Source of the DNA: Comamonadaceae bacterium
Lineage (GTDB): Bacteria > Pseudomonadota > Gammaproteobacteria > Burkholderiales > Burkholderiaceae_C
Assembly (NCBI GenBank): GCA_947460165.1
Contig: CANHKH010000006.1
Location: 1-24,683 of the forward strand
Length of the DNA stretch: 24,683 nucleotides
Reading direction: 5' to 3'
The position numbers and the translations under genes are program-made. How positions within the stretch are numbered: position 1 is the first letter of the stretch; each line of letters begins with the position of its first letter. Shown one piece after another: positions 1-7,175 of the stretch. The notes beneath the pieces were generated by a model. That model ran no database searches and was not told the DNA's origin. It worked only from the letters and a program-made list of their open reading frames with translations.

Positions 1-1778
1 TCGCTGTGGACCCAATTGAGCATGTCCATGGCGTTGCCCGCTGAGCTGCCAAAGCCGGTGTCGGCCACGGCGCGCAGGGATTGGCCATCCAGCGCAGGCT
101 GGCCGTGCAGGTAATCGGTGTGGCCGTCGGCCATGTCCCACTTGCAGGCGCCAAAGCGGGCCAAGAGGGCCAAAGCCGCCTCGGCCGATTCAGCCGTCCC
201 TGAGGCGGCATGGGCCACCGGGTCAGCCAGGCAATAGACCTGGCGCTCAGGCGGCAAGGCCAGGCCAGTCACGGCGCTGCGGTAGCTCAAGCTGCTGACG
301 CGCCCAGGCTCAGGTGTGAAGCTGTAACTGAACTCGCTGTTGGCGCCGGCAGCCAGCGTGAGCACGGAGTCGCTGAACACCCCACCCTGCTTGGACGACA
401 CCTCCAGCCGCAGCGGCTCGGCCAAGTGGCCGCGCGCAAAGACCGTGATGCGCACGGCCTGGCCCGCCGGGGCGTGGCCGGGGCCAGCGTCAAACAGCTG
501 CGCACTGGCCACCCCGGCCATGGCTTTCATGGGCCCGGCCACCGCAGGCTCCAGGGTTTTGTGCTGACTCCAAGCTGGTACATGGTTGATGGCGTAACTG
601 CGAATGGGCCAGTGGCTGCCGCCCATCCAACTGCAGACCTCCACCCCGTGCTCGCGCGCGTGGGCCAGCGTGCGCGCAAACAGGTCTTGCCAGCGGGCGT
701 CGTCCAAGGGCATGCCAATTTCAGTGAGCGCCAGCCTCACACCCTGGGCCGAAGCCCATCGGGTGGCCAGGCGCAAGCGGTCCGCCCCGGTGTCCGGGTG
801 AATGGGGCCAGCGCCCATGCCCGCGCTGAAATTTTTTTTCACCTCGGTGTCAAAGTCAAAAGCATGGCCGTTGCTGGCGGCGTCCAAATACAGGTGCACC
901 TCGTAAATCAGCTGGTCGCCTTGCAGGGGAAAGCCGGGGTTGCGCGTGGCCAGCGACATGGCCGAGCTCCAGCTGTTGCCAGCCACGTAAATCGGGGTGT
1001 GCGCATCAAGCGCCCGTATGGCCAGGATGGCTGCTTGCGCAAAGCGCGGCCAGATGTGCAGGTCTTCACCGCCCTGCGACGCCACTGTGCTGCCCGGTGC
1101 AGGCAGGTCGTGGGGCTCGTTCATCAGGCCGTAGCCACCCAGACCGGGGTGGGCGCGCCACAATGCCGCAGCCCGCGACCAAAAATCGGTGAAATGCGCC
1201 AGGGTCAAGCTGGCCCCAGGCGCCAGCGAAAAAATGCGCTCTTGGGTTTGGCCAGGGTCGCGGGTGTAAGGCCGCAGCAGCGGGTGGGGCGCCACCGTCA
1301 AGCCCCGCACCGAGCCGTCGGCTTGCCAGCGAAAGTCGCGGTAACGCGCGTAGTTGTGCAGGTCCAAGATGCACTTGGCGCCCACGGCCGCGTGCGCGTC
1401 GAGCACGCGGGTGATGTAGCCGGCATAGCCCGCATGAAAGGACCCCGGCTGGCCCAGGGCCGCGCGCGCTGCGTTGTTGGCCCAGGTGTCGTGCAGCATG
1501 GGCTGCAGCATCTCCCAAGAAAACGGCAGGCGGTTGCGCAAAAAGCCCTGGCTGGCCAGGTAGCTCACCTCGGCCCGGCGCGGCACCGTGAAGTGCACCT
1601 GGGGCACAGAGCTCAAGCTGTGGCGCAGCCCGGGTCTGGCCCATTCCATGCCCGACAGGTTGGTGCCCATCCCAGCGGGGCTGGGCCTGGATGAAGGCGC
1701 AGGCTGCGGCCAGGCGCTGGGCTCGAGCAAAAGCGCGGCAGCGGCGCCGCTGAGCAGGTGGAACTGGCGTCTGTGCAT
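1..1778 (-). CDS. Secreted GH5-type glycoside hydrolase (cellulase-like), 3' end outside window
   Basis: The frame is open from an ATG at 1778 to the left edge (about 592 codons, no stop), so the gene is partial. The N-terminus MHRRQFHLLSGAAAALLL reads as a signal peptide with a twin-arginine-like RRxF, suggesting export, possibly folded through Tat. The catalytic part (about residues 35-400) has the GH5 hallmarks: GLMNEPHD with candidate acid/base Glu221, YEVHLYLD near residue 280, and LTEIGMP with candidate nucleophile Glu353. A beta-rich Ig-like stretch follows (about 425-510), then a C-terminal region I do not recognise (KWDMADGHTDYLHGQ and after). Family knowledge suggests hydrolysis of beta-1,4-glucan or a related beta-glycan outside the cytoplasm; the exact substrate is not visible. 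It lies downstream of the DUF2783 gene on the same strand, with a gap of about 190 bases. An A8 run (plus-strand 832-839) falls inside the gene. Confidence 0.85.
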   Translation of the reverse strand, partial: MHRRQFHLLSGAAAALLLEPSAWPQPAPSSRPSPAGMGTNLSGMEWARPGLRHSLSSVPQVHFTVPRRAEVSYLASQGFLRNRLPFSWEMLQPMLHDTWANNAARAALGQPGSFHAGYAGYITRVLDAHAAVGAKCILDLHNYARYRDFRWQADGSVRGLTVAPHPLLRPYTRDPGQTQERIFSLAPGASLTLAHFTDFWSRAAALWRAHPGLGGYGLMNEPHDLPAPGSTVASQGGEDLHIWPRFAQAAILAIRALDAHTPIYVAGNSWSSAMSLATRNPGFPLQGDQLIYEVHLYLDAASNGHAFDFDTEVKKNFSAGMGAGPIHPDTGADRLRLATRWASAQGVRLALTEIGMPLDDARWQDLFARTLAHAREHGVEVCSWMGGSHWPIRSYAINHVPAWSQHKTLEPAVAGPMKAMAGVASAQLFDAGPGHAPAGQAVRITVFARGHLAEPLRLEVSSKQGGVFSDSVLTLAAGANSEFSYSFTPEPGRVSSLSYRSAVTGLALPPERQVYCLADPVAHAASGTAESAEAALALLARFGACKWDMADGHTDYLHGQPALDGQSLRAVADTGFGSSAGNAMDMLNWVHS

Positions 1779-1971
1779 GAACCCCAAAGCAATGACAAAT
1801 GGGCTTTGAGCCTAGCCTCCCCACCCAGCCTGACCTGGCGCCGCTGCAGTTCAAGGAGGCAGGCCGCACCCGTGTGTGCTCGTAGGCCTGGGCCTGGCGG
1901 GCAGGTGTGCCCAGCCTGGGGCCTGCTCACCAGCAGCACATCACGGACTGCCCAGCCCTGGCAGTCAGACC

Positions 1972-2178
1972 TCAGTCTGGCGCTGCTGGCGCACAGCCGC
2001 GTGCAAGGCGCAGCGCCTCAGTGAGCACGGCCATGTCGCCAATGTGGTTGCACAGCAGCAGCACCAGGCGGGCGTTCAAGGCATGGCTGTCCTCGGTGCT
2101 CAAGCCCTGGTGGGCGTGGAGCAGGGCCTCGTAAAAGTCATCGTACGAGGCCATGTGGGCTTGGGTGTTGAGCGTCAT
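1972..2178 (-). CDS. DUF2783 domain small protein
   Basis: This 68-residue protein has the pattern of the DUF2783 family: a short variable N-terminus, DDFYEALLHAHQGLS, then an ALNARLVLLLCNHIGD core and VLTEALRLAR. It is predicted helical, with no signal peptide or membrane segment. Its start is 10 bases after the stop of the FAD monooxygenase gene, so the two are almost certainly co-transcribed. Families of this type are typically found beside FAD-dependent monooxygenases of the PheA/TfdB type, which suggests an accessory or partner role, but the biochemical function is unknown. Family assignment comes from recalled sequence pattern and context, not from a search. Confidence 0.8.
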   Translation of the reverse strand: MTLNTQAHMASYDDFYEALLHAHQGLSTEDSHALNARLVLLLCNHIGDMAVLTEALRLARGCAPAAPD

Positions 2179-2188
2179 GAGGCTGCCT

Positions 2189-3838
2189 TCAATTCAAGGC
2201 GCAGCTGGCGCGGGCCAGGGCGGCCAGAACAGCCGACTCGGTGGGCTGGCGCCAGCGGGCGCACACATGTTGGTCGGGGCGGATCAGGTAGGCCGTGCCG
2301 GGCGCAGCGTCCAGGCGCTGGGCCAGCAGCGCTTGCGCATCATGCAGGTCCACGCCCACGCGCAGCAAGCTGACATGGGGCAAACCCGCCGCCCAGGCCG
2401 GGGCGTCGCCAAAGACCAGCAAGCTGAAGTCGGGGCCCAAGCAGCGCAGCAGCCAATCAGGCCTGCCGTCTGCTGTTTGCACGGGGGCGTCGGTGAGCGC
2501 GGCGCCGGGCTGCATGCGGCCTTCAAACACCTCAGCGTCAGGCGTGTTCAAGGGTGAGTGGACCAGCGTGGCGGGCACAGACAGGCGGCCGCTGTTGACC
2601 AGGCGGCGGGCAAATTCATGCCCCCTGGCCAGCGCCAGCACCTGGTCGCGGAACAGGCGGCTGATCTCGCTTTTGGGCGTGATGAAGTCGGTGGCGCGGG
2701 TGGAGTTCAAGATGTTTTCGTCGGCGGCGTGTTCGCGCTCAGTGGCATAGCTGTGCAGCAGCGCTTGGCTGGCGCGACCCTTGAGCAGCCAGTCCAGTTT
2801 CCAGCCCAGGTTGTCGGCGTCTTGCACGCCGCTGTTGGCACCGCGCGCGCCAAAGGGCGAGACACCATGGGCGCTGTCGCCCGCAAAAATCACCCGCCCA
2901 TGCACAAAGCGCTCCATGCGCTGGCAGGCAAAGGTGTAGACGCTGGCCCACTCCAGGCTGAACTCGGCCTGCGGCCCCAACAAGGCCTGCACGCGGGGAA
3001 TGATGTTCTCGGGCTTTTTTTCTTCCTCGGGGTCGGCGTCCCAGCCAAGCTGAAAGTCAATGCGCCAGACGTTGTCGGGCTCGCGGTGCAGCAGCACGCT
3101 TTGCTGGGGGTGAAAAGGCGGGTCGAACCAGAACCAGCGCTCGGTGGGAAAGTCGGCCACCATTTTCACGTCGGCAATCAAAAAGCGGTCGCGGAACACC
3201 CGGCCCTTGGCTTGCAGGCCCATCAGCTCGCGCAGGGCCGAGCGCGAACCGTCGCAAGCGACCACCCAGCCGGCGTCCAGCTGGTAGGCGCCCGCTGGTG
3301 TGTCCAGCGTGAGCTGGGCGCCCTGCGCTTGCGCTTGCACGCCCACCACGGTGTTTTTCCAGCGTATCTCGATCAGGGGCAGCTGCAGCGCACGCTCGAC
3401 CAGCAAGGCCTCGCAGTAGTACTGCTGCAAGTTGATGAAGGCCGGCCGCTGGTGGCCCTCCTCGGGCTGCAGGTTGAACTGGTAGAGCTGCTCGTCGCGC
3501 AAAAACACACGGCCCACGTTCCAAGACACGCCTTTGTCCACCATGGGCTGGCCCAGGCCCAGGCGGTCCCAAATTTCCAACGTGCGTTTGGCAAAACACA
3601 GCGCGCGTGAGCCGGTAGACAGCTTGTCGTCGTTGTCCAGCAGCAGCACCTTTTGGCCGCGCTGGGCCAGGTCGATGGCCAGGCTCAGGCCCACCGGGCC
3701 GGCGCCAACGATCACCACCGGGTGGTGCACAGGCACAGCGGCGTCCTGGTCGGGCGAGCGCTGGTAAGCAAAGGTGATGGCTTGGACCTCTTGGCCCGTG
3801 CCCCGAAAGGCGTGGTGGGGCGCGGCGTGGGGCGTCAT
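2189..3838 (-). CDS. FAD-dependent aromatic-type monooxygenase (PheA/TfdB/MhpA family)
   Basis: A 549-residue flavoprotein of class A hydroxylase type. The Rossmann dinucleotide motif GAGPVG is at residues 45-50, the DG motif (CDGSRSALRELMG) at about 195-207, and the second FAD motif (GRVIFAGDSAHGVSPFGARG) at about 314-333 with Asp321. The C-terminal 150 residues form the thioredoxin-like tail usual in PheA/TfdB enzymes. Family members use NAD(P)H and O2 to hydroxylate phenolic or other aromatic rings in the cytoplasm. It sits between an MBL-fold protein upstream (22-base gap) and DUF2783 downstream (10-base gap), forming a compact operon. No ring-cleavage enzyme lies nearby, so the substrate is not inferable. 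The N-terminus is longer than usual before the FAD motif (about 40 residues), so a later start is possible, though no better one is evident. Confidence 0.88.
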   Translation of the reverse strand: MTPHAAPHHAFRGTGQEVQAITFAYQRSPDQDAAVPVHHPVVIVGAGPVGLSLAIDLAQRGQKVLLLDNDDKLSTGSRALCFAKRTLEIWDRLGLGQPMVDKGVSWNVGRVFLRDEQLYQFNLQPEEGHQRPAFINLQQYYCEALLVERALQLPLIEIRWKNTVVGVQAQAQGAQLTLDTPAGAYQLDAGWVVACDGSRSALRELMGLQAKGRVFRDRFLIADVKMVADFPTERWFWFDPPFHPQQSVLLHREPDNVWRIDFQLGWDADPEEEKKPENIIPRVQALLGPQAEFSLEWASVYTFACQRMERFVHGRVIFAGDSAHGVSPFGARGANSGVQDADNLGWKLDWLLKGRASQALLHSYATEREHAADENILNSTRATDFITPKSEISRLFRDQVLALARGHEFARRLVNSGRLSVPATLVHSPLNTPDAEVFEGRMQPGAALTDAPVQTADGRPDWLLRCLGPDFSLLVFGDAPAWAAGLPHVSLLRVGVDLHDAQALLAQRLDAAPGTAYLIRPDQHVCARWRQPTESAVLAALARASCALN

Positions 3839-3860
3839 CTCGGCTCTCCGGGGGGCGGCT

Positions 3861-4814
3861 TCAGCCTTCCAAGGCTTTCCACATTTGAATGTCGCGCTCG
3901 GCGGTCCAGATGCGTGGGTCGGCGTGGCCGGTGGCTTCGTCGTAGGCGCGGGTCACATCAAAAGGCATGCAGTGGTTGAAGATCACCCAGTGGCCGTACT
4001 TGGGCTTGAGCTTGGCAAAGGTCTCCTCGTAGACGGCGCGCAGGTCGCGGCCGGCGTCGGCCCCGGCTTTGACGCTGGTCCACACATCGCGAATAAAGTC
4101 GCGCGTGCCTTCCAGGCCCGCCTGCACCTGCGCAGGGCCCAACAAGGCGGCGCCGCGCCCGGGCACCAGGGCGTGGGCGCCCAGCGCAGCAATGCGGTCC
4201 AGCGTGTGCGGCCAGTCTTGAAAGTAGGCGTCGCCCGCGTAAGGCGTGGCATCAAACTCCACCAGGTCGCCCGAGAGCAGGGTTTTTTCGCCCGGCAACC
4301 ACACCACCGTGTCACCCTTGGTGTGGCCGCGGCCGACCTGCAAAAGTTGCACCTCCAGTTGGCCCAGCCACACGGTCATGCGGCCGGTGAAGGTCATGGT
4401 CGGCCAGGTCATGCCGGCGGGCACGGTCTCGACGTTTTGAAACAGGCGCGGAAAGCGGCCAATCTCGCTGGCTTTGTCCTGCTCGCCGCGCTCGACGATC
4501 AAGTCGTACGTGTCTTGGCTGGCCAGGATTTGCTGCGGCTGGTAGGCGCTGGCGCCCAGCACGCGCACGGCGTGGTAGTGGGTGAGCACCACGTACTTGA
4601 TGGGCTTGTCGGTGACGCTGCGGATGCGGCGAATCACATCAGCGGCCATGGCCGGCGTGGCCTGGGTGTCGGCCACCAGCACCGCGTCGTCGCCAATGAT
4701 GATGCCAGTGTTCGGGTCGCCCTCGGCGGTGTAGGCCCAGGCGTGCTCAGACAGCTGGGTGAAGCTGACTTTTTTTTCTTCAAGGTCGGCGGCGGAGGCA
4801 AAGGTTTTGGTCAT
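3861..4814 (-). CDS. MBL-fold metallo-hydrolase-like protein with incomplete metal site
   Basis: A 317-residue protein with the metallo-beta-lactamase fold pattern: beta strands GIIIGDDAVLVADTQ, then VVLTHYHAVRVLG (residues 75-87), GRGHTKGDTVVWLPG (161-175), LLSGDLVEFDATPY (179-192) and LVPGRGAALLG (216-226). The expected HxHxDH is HYHAVR, so His79 and His81 remain while the Asp-His pair is Val-Arg. The third His (His164) and the bridging Asp183 remain, but the last His of PGHG is Arg220. It could bind one metal at site 1 at most. It is the first gene of the cluster with the FAD monooxygenase and DUF2783. A hydrolase acting on the monooxygenase product is a reasonable guess, but I cannot name a substrate. 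An A8 run lies near the 5' end (plus-strand 4770-4777). Confidence 0.82.
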   Translation of the reverse strand: MTKTFASAADLEEKKVSFTQLSEHAWAYTAEGDPNTGIIIGDDAVLVADTQATPAMAADVIRRIRSVTDKPIKYVVLTHYHAVRVLGASAYQPQQILASQDTYDLIVERGEQDKASEIGRFPRLFQNVETVPAGMTWPTMTFTGRMTVWLGQLEVQLLQVGRGHTKGDTVVWLPGEKTLLSGDLVEFDATPYAGDAYFQDWPHTLDRIAALGAHALVPGRGAALLGPAQVQAGLEGTRDFIRDVWTSVKAGADAGRDLRAVYEETFAKLKPKYGHWVIFNHCMPFDVTRAYDEATGHADPRIWTAERDIQMWKALEG

Positions 4815-4913
4815 GGTGGGGCAGCAGGTCAGGAAAAGACAATGGGGCCAAGTGGCTGTAGATTTTGCATGTGGGCACCGGCCAGGGGCCGATGAAGGCC
4901 GCTTCTGGCAGAC

Positions 4914-5474
4914 TCAAGTGCGCACAAACTCAGCAAAAGTGCGCCTGAATTTGTCCACCTTGGGCGCCACCACGTGGGCGCAATAGCCCTGGTAGGGGTT
5001 GCGCTCAAAATAGTTTTGATGGTAGGCCTCGGCCGCCGAGTAGTCGGCCAGGGGCTGCACCTCGGTGACGATGGGTGCGGTGTAAGCGCCTTGCTGCGCC
5101 AGCTCGGCGATGAACTGCCTGGCCTGCTCGCCCTGCTGGGGGGTGCTCACGTAAATGCCGCTGCGGTACTGGGTGCCCGTGTCGTGGCCCTGGCGGTTGA
5201 GCGTGGTGGGGTCGTGAATCACAAAAAAGATGTGCAAAATCTGCTCCAAGCTGATCTGGGCCGGATCAAACACCAGCTGAACCACCTCCACGCAACCGGT
5301 GCGGCCTGTGCACACCTCTTCATAGGTGGGCCTCGCCAGCTGCCCGTTGCTGTAGCCTGACTCGACGCTGAGCACGCCCCGCACCTTGAGAAACACCGCC
5401 TCTGTGCACCAAAAGCAACCGCCGCCCAGGGTGATGGTGGGGGTCTGGGGGTCTGTGGATGGATTCATGGCCAA
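4914..5474 (-). CDS. msrA: Peptide-methionine (S)-S-oxide reductase MsrA
   Basis: This 186-residue protein repairs oxidised methionine by reducing the S-epimer of methionine sulfoxide, using thioredoxin as electron donor. The signature GGGCFWCTEAVF is at residues 17-28, with catalytic Cys20. SGYSNGQ, the HDPTTLNRQGHDTGTQYRS block and the C-terminal YCAHVVAPK segment all match MsrA. Length is normal for the single-domain form and there is no fused MsrB or signal peptide, so it acts in the cytoplasm. The start at 5474 is preceded by CGGAG seven bases upstream, a good ribosome binding site. It is divergent from the YdcF-like gene (99-base gap) and lies 99 bases upstream of the MBL gene on the same strand; co-transcription with that cluster is possible but not shown. 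Confidence 0.95.
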   Translation of the reverse strand: MAMNPSTDPQTPTITLGGGCFWCTEAVFLKVRGVLSVESGYSNGQLARPTYEEVCTGRTGCVEVVQLVFDPAQISLEQILHIFFVIHDPTTLNRQGHDTGTQYRSGIYVSTPQQGEQARQFIAELAQQGAYTAPIVTEVQPLADYSAAEAYHQNYFERNPYQGYCAHVVAPKVDKFRRTFAEFVRT

Positions 5475-5573
5475 GCTCCGTCAAAATAAGGTTCTGAACA
5501 CAGCACTCTATCGCGAAGCCCAGACCCGTTGCGGCGGCGCTCAGACATCCCCCATTTTTAAGTCGCCCGTCCC

Positions 5574-6362
5574 ATGAGCCTTGGTGAACTCAAACCCCTG
5601 CTGACGGCCCTGATCCTGCCACCGGCGAGCCCCTTGCTCTTGGTGTTGCTGGGCCTGGGGCTGGCCTGGCCCCGCCAGCGCCAGCGCCGCTCAGCCCGCG
5701 TGGGAGCCGCTTTGGCGCTGCTGGGCGTGGCCCTGCTGTGGCTGCTGAGCTGCCAGGCCGTGGCCGTGTGGCTGAGCCACCATGCCCTGCCCCAGGTGGC
5801 GGCGCTGCCCGCCCAGCCGGCCGCCCTGCTGCGGGCCGAACGCATACAAGCCGTGGTGGTGCTCGGCGGCGGCGTGCGGCCCGAGGCGCCTGAATATGCC
5901 CAGGCCCAGCCCGGCGCTCACACGGAGGCACGACTGCGCTACGGTGTGCACTTGGTGCGCGCCTCGGGCTTGCCGATGGCCTTTGCAGGTGGCATAGGCT
6001 GGGGCGCGGCGGATCGCCAGCGCCAGCCCACCGAGGCCGAGGCCGCCAAGGCCTACGTGGAAGAACTTGGCCTGCGCCTACGCTGGTTGGACGATCGCTC
6101 GCGCGACACCGCCGAAAACGCCCAGCGCCTGGCCGAATTGCTGCAGGCGCAGGGCGTGCGCCGCGTGGCCCTGGTCACCGACGCCTGGCACCTGCCGCGC
6201 AGCATCCGGGCTTTTGAGCGTGCGGGCTTTGAGGTGCTGCCCGCGCCCACGGGCTTTATTGCCGCAGAATCCAGTCTTTGGCTCCAGTGGTTGCCCTCCA
6301 CCCGGGGGCTCAGAGACAGCACCCATGTGCTGCGGGAATGGCTGGGGCTGCGCGTGACTTGA
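5574..6362 (+). CDS. YdcF/ElyC-family membrane protein (DUF218)
   Basis: A 262-residue protein with two N-terminal hydrophobic segments (about residues 8-32 and 42-65, separated by a basic RQRQRRSAR loop) and a C-terminal DUF218 domain. Domain landmarks are AVVVLGGGVRPEAPEY (about 93-108), a RDTAENAQRLAELL block (about 178-191) and VALVTDAWHLPRSIRAF (about 198-214). The E. coli relatives ElyC, SanA and YdcF have roles in envelope integrity and lipid-carrier metabolism, or unknown roles. The domain is expected to be periplasmic or membrane-facing. The ATG at 5574 is the first start in frame. It precedes the tetR promoter, and its own promoter should lie in the 99 bases shared with msrA, where I see no convincing sigma-70 pair. 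Confidence 0.85.
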   Translation: MSLGELKPLLTALILPPASPLLLVLLGLGLAWPRQRQRRSARVGAALALLGVALLWLLSCQAVAVWLSHHALPQVAALPAQPAALLRAERIQAVVVLGGGVRPEAPEYAQAQPGAHTEARLRYGVHLVRASGLPMAFAGGIGWGAADRQRQPTEAEAAKAYVEELGLRLRWLDDRSRDTAENAQRLAELLQAQGVRRVALVTDAWHLPRSIRAFERAGFEVLPAPTGFIAAESSLWLQWLPSTRGLRDSTHVLREWLGLRVT

Positions 6363-6407
6363 GTGAAGGTTCAAGAAGGCAGCCTCTGAACATCTGGGCC
6401 CATTGCC

Positions 6408-6436
6408 TTGACCCTCAGGCACTGGCGCGCTACATT
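6408..6436 (+). promoter_or_regulatory. Sigma-70-type promoter for tetR and the RND efflux genes
   Basis: TTGACC at 6408-6413 and TACATT at 6431-6436 are separated by exactly 17 bases, matching the -35 and -10 consensus at five of six and four of six positions. The stretch just downstream is AT-rich in an otherwise GC-rich region. Transcription would start at about 6443. The -35 hexamer includes the TTG that begins the longest possible tetR reading frame, so that TTG cannot be the start codon on a transcript from this promoter. Confidence 0.65.
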
Positions 6437-6450
6437 ACTAACCCGTCAGT
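6437..6450. promoter_or_regulatory. Candidate TetR-family operator overlapping the transcription start
   Basis: ACTAACCCGTCAGT is an imperfect inverted repeat with half sites ACTxAC and GTxAGT, ten of fourteen positions symmetric. It directly abuts the -10 box and covers the predicted transcription start. Sites of the ACTGACCxGTCAGT kind are known for AcrR-type repressors, so autorepression is a reasonable inference. No footprint is implied. Confidence 0.5.
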
Positions 6451-6467
6451 CATTAATATTTTTTGCT

Positions 6468-7175
6468 TTGTCAGCCTCACTTTCTCAGCCTTGCGCGCCC
6501 CACAGTGACGACACGCCGCGCCGTGAGCGGCGCAAAGAAGCACGTCCGGGCGAACTGCTGAAGGCGGCACTGGACTTGTTCGTCGAAAAAGGCTTTGCCG
6601 CGACCCGCATGGACGAGGTGGCGCTGCGGGCCGGGGTGTCCAAAGGGACGGTGTTTTTGTACTTTCCGAGCAAGCTCGAGTTGTTCAAGGCCGTGGTGCG
6701 AGAAAACATTTCCGGCCGCTTCCAAGAATGGAATGCCGAGTTTGAGCGCTATGACGGCAGCAGCGGCGAGCTCTTGCGCTACGCCATGTTCAGCTGGTGG
6801 CAGCGGGTGGGTGCCACACAAGCCTCGGGCATCAGCAAGCTGATGCTCAGTGAGGGCGGCAATTTCCCGGAAATTGCTGAGTTTTTCCACCAAGAGGTGG
6901 TGCAGCCCGGCCACGCCATTTTGAGCCGGGTGATCGCGCGCGGTGTGGCCAGTGGCGAGTTTCGGCCTGTCCACATTGACCACGCCGTGCACGGCGTGGT
7001 CTCGACCATGATTTTTTTGGCCCTGTCCAAGCACTCGGCCTGCCTTTGCACGAAAGACGGCTTGCCTCTGGAACCCCTGGACTACTTGGCCGCGCAGGCC
7101 GACATCGTGGTCCGCGGCTTGGCCAACTCGCCTGCCCCCTGCCCACCTGCCATTGATCGAGGAACCAGCGCATGA
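6468..7175 (+). CDS. TetR/AcrR-family transcriptional regulator of the RND operon
   Basis: The DNA-binding domain is clear: RRERRKEARPGELLKAALDL, then FAATRMDEVALRAGVSKGT and FLYFPSK, the TetR helix-turn-helix at about residues 45-68 of the 235-residue form given here. The ligand-binding half is divergent, as usual, and should sense a pump substrate or other small molecule. The reading frame opens as far as a TTG at 6408, but that codon is the -35 box of the promoter, so I place the start at the next TTG (6468). No clear ribosome binding site precedes it, so the start is uncertain. The last codons overlap the adaptor gene start by four bases (ATGA at 7172), indicating translational coupling. 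The inferred role is local repressor of the downstream efflux genes. Confidence 0.85.
   Translation: MSASLSQPCAPHSDDTPRRERRKEARPGELLKAALDLFVEKGFAATRMDEVALRAGVSKGTVFLYFPSKLELFKAVVRENISGRFQEWNAEFERYDGSSGELLRYAMFSWWQRVGATQASGISKLMLSEGGNFPEIAEFFHQEVVQPGHAILSRVIARGVASGEFRPVHIDHAVHGVVSTMIFLALSKHSACLCTKDGLPLEPLDYLAAQADIVVRGLANSPAPCPPAIDRGTSA

Noticed and set aside
210..1694. A 494-codon plus-strand frame opposite the GH5 gene
   Set aside because: The minus strand encodes a clear signal peptide and GH5 catalytic motifs through the whole stretch; this frame is its shadow.
1966..1979. Small CAGAC/GTCTG inverted repeat at the DUF2783 stop codon
   Set aside because: A five-base stem without a T tract is too weak to call a terminator.
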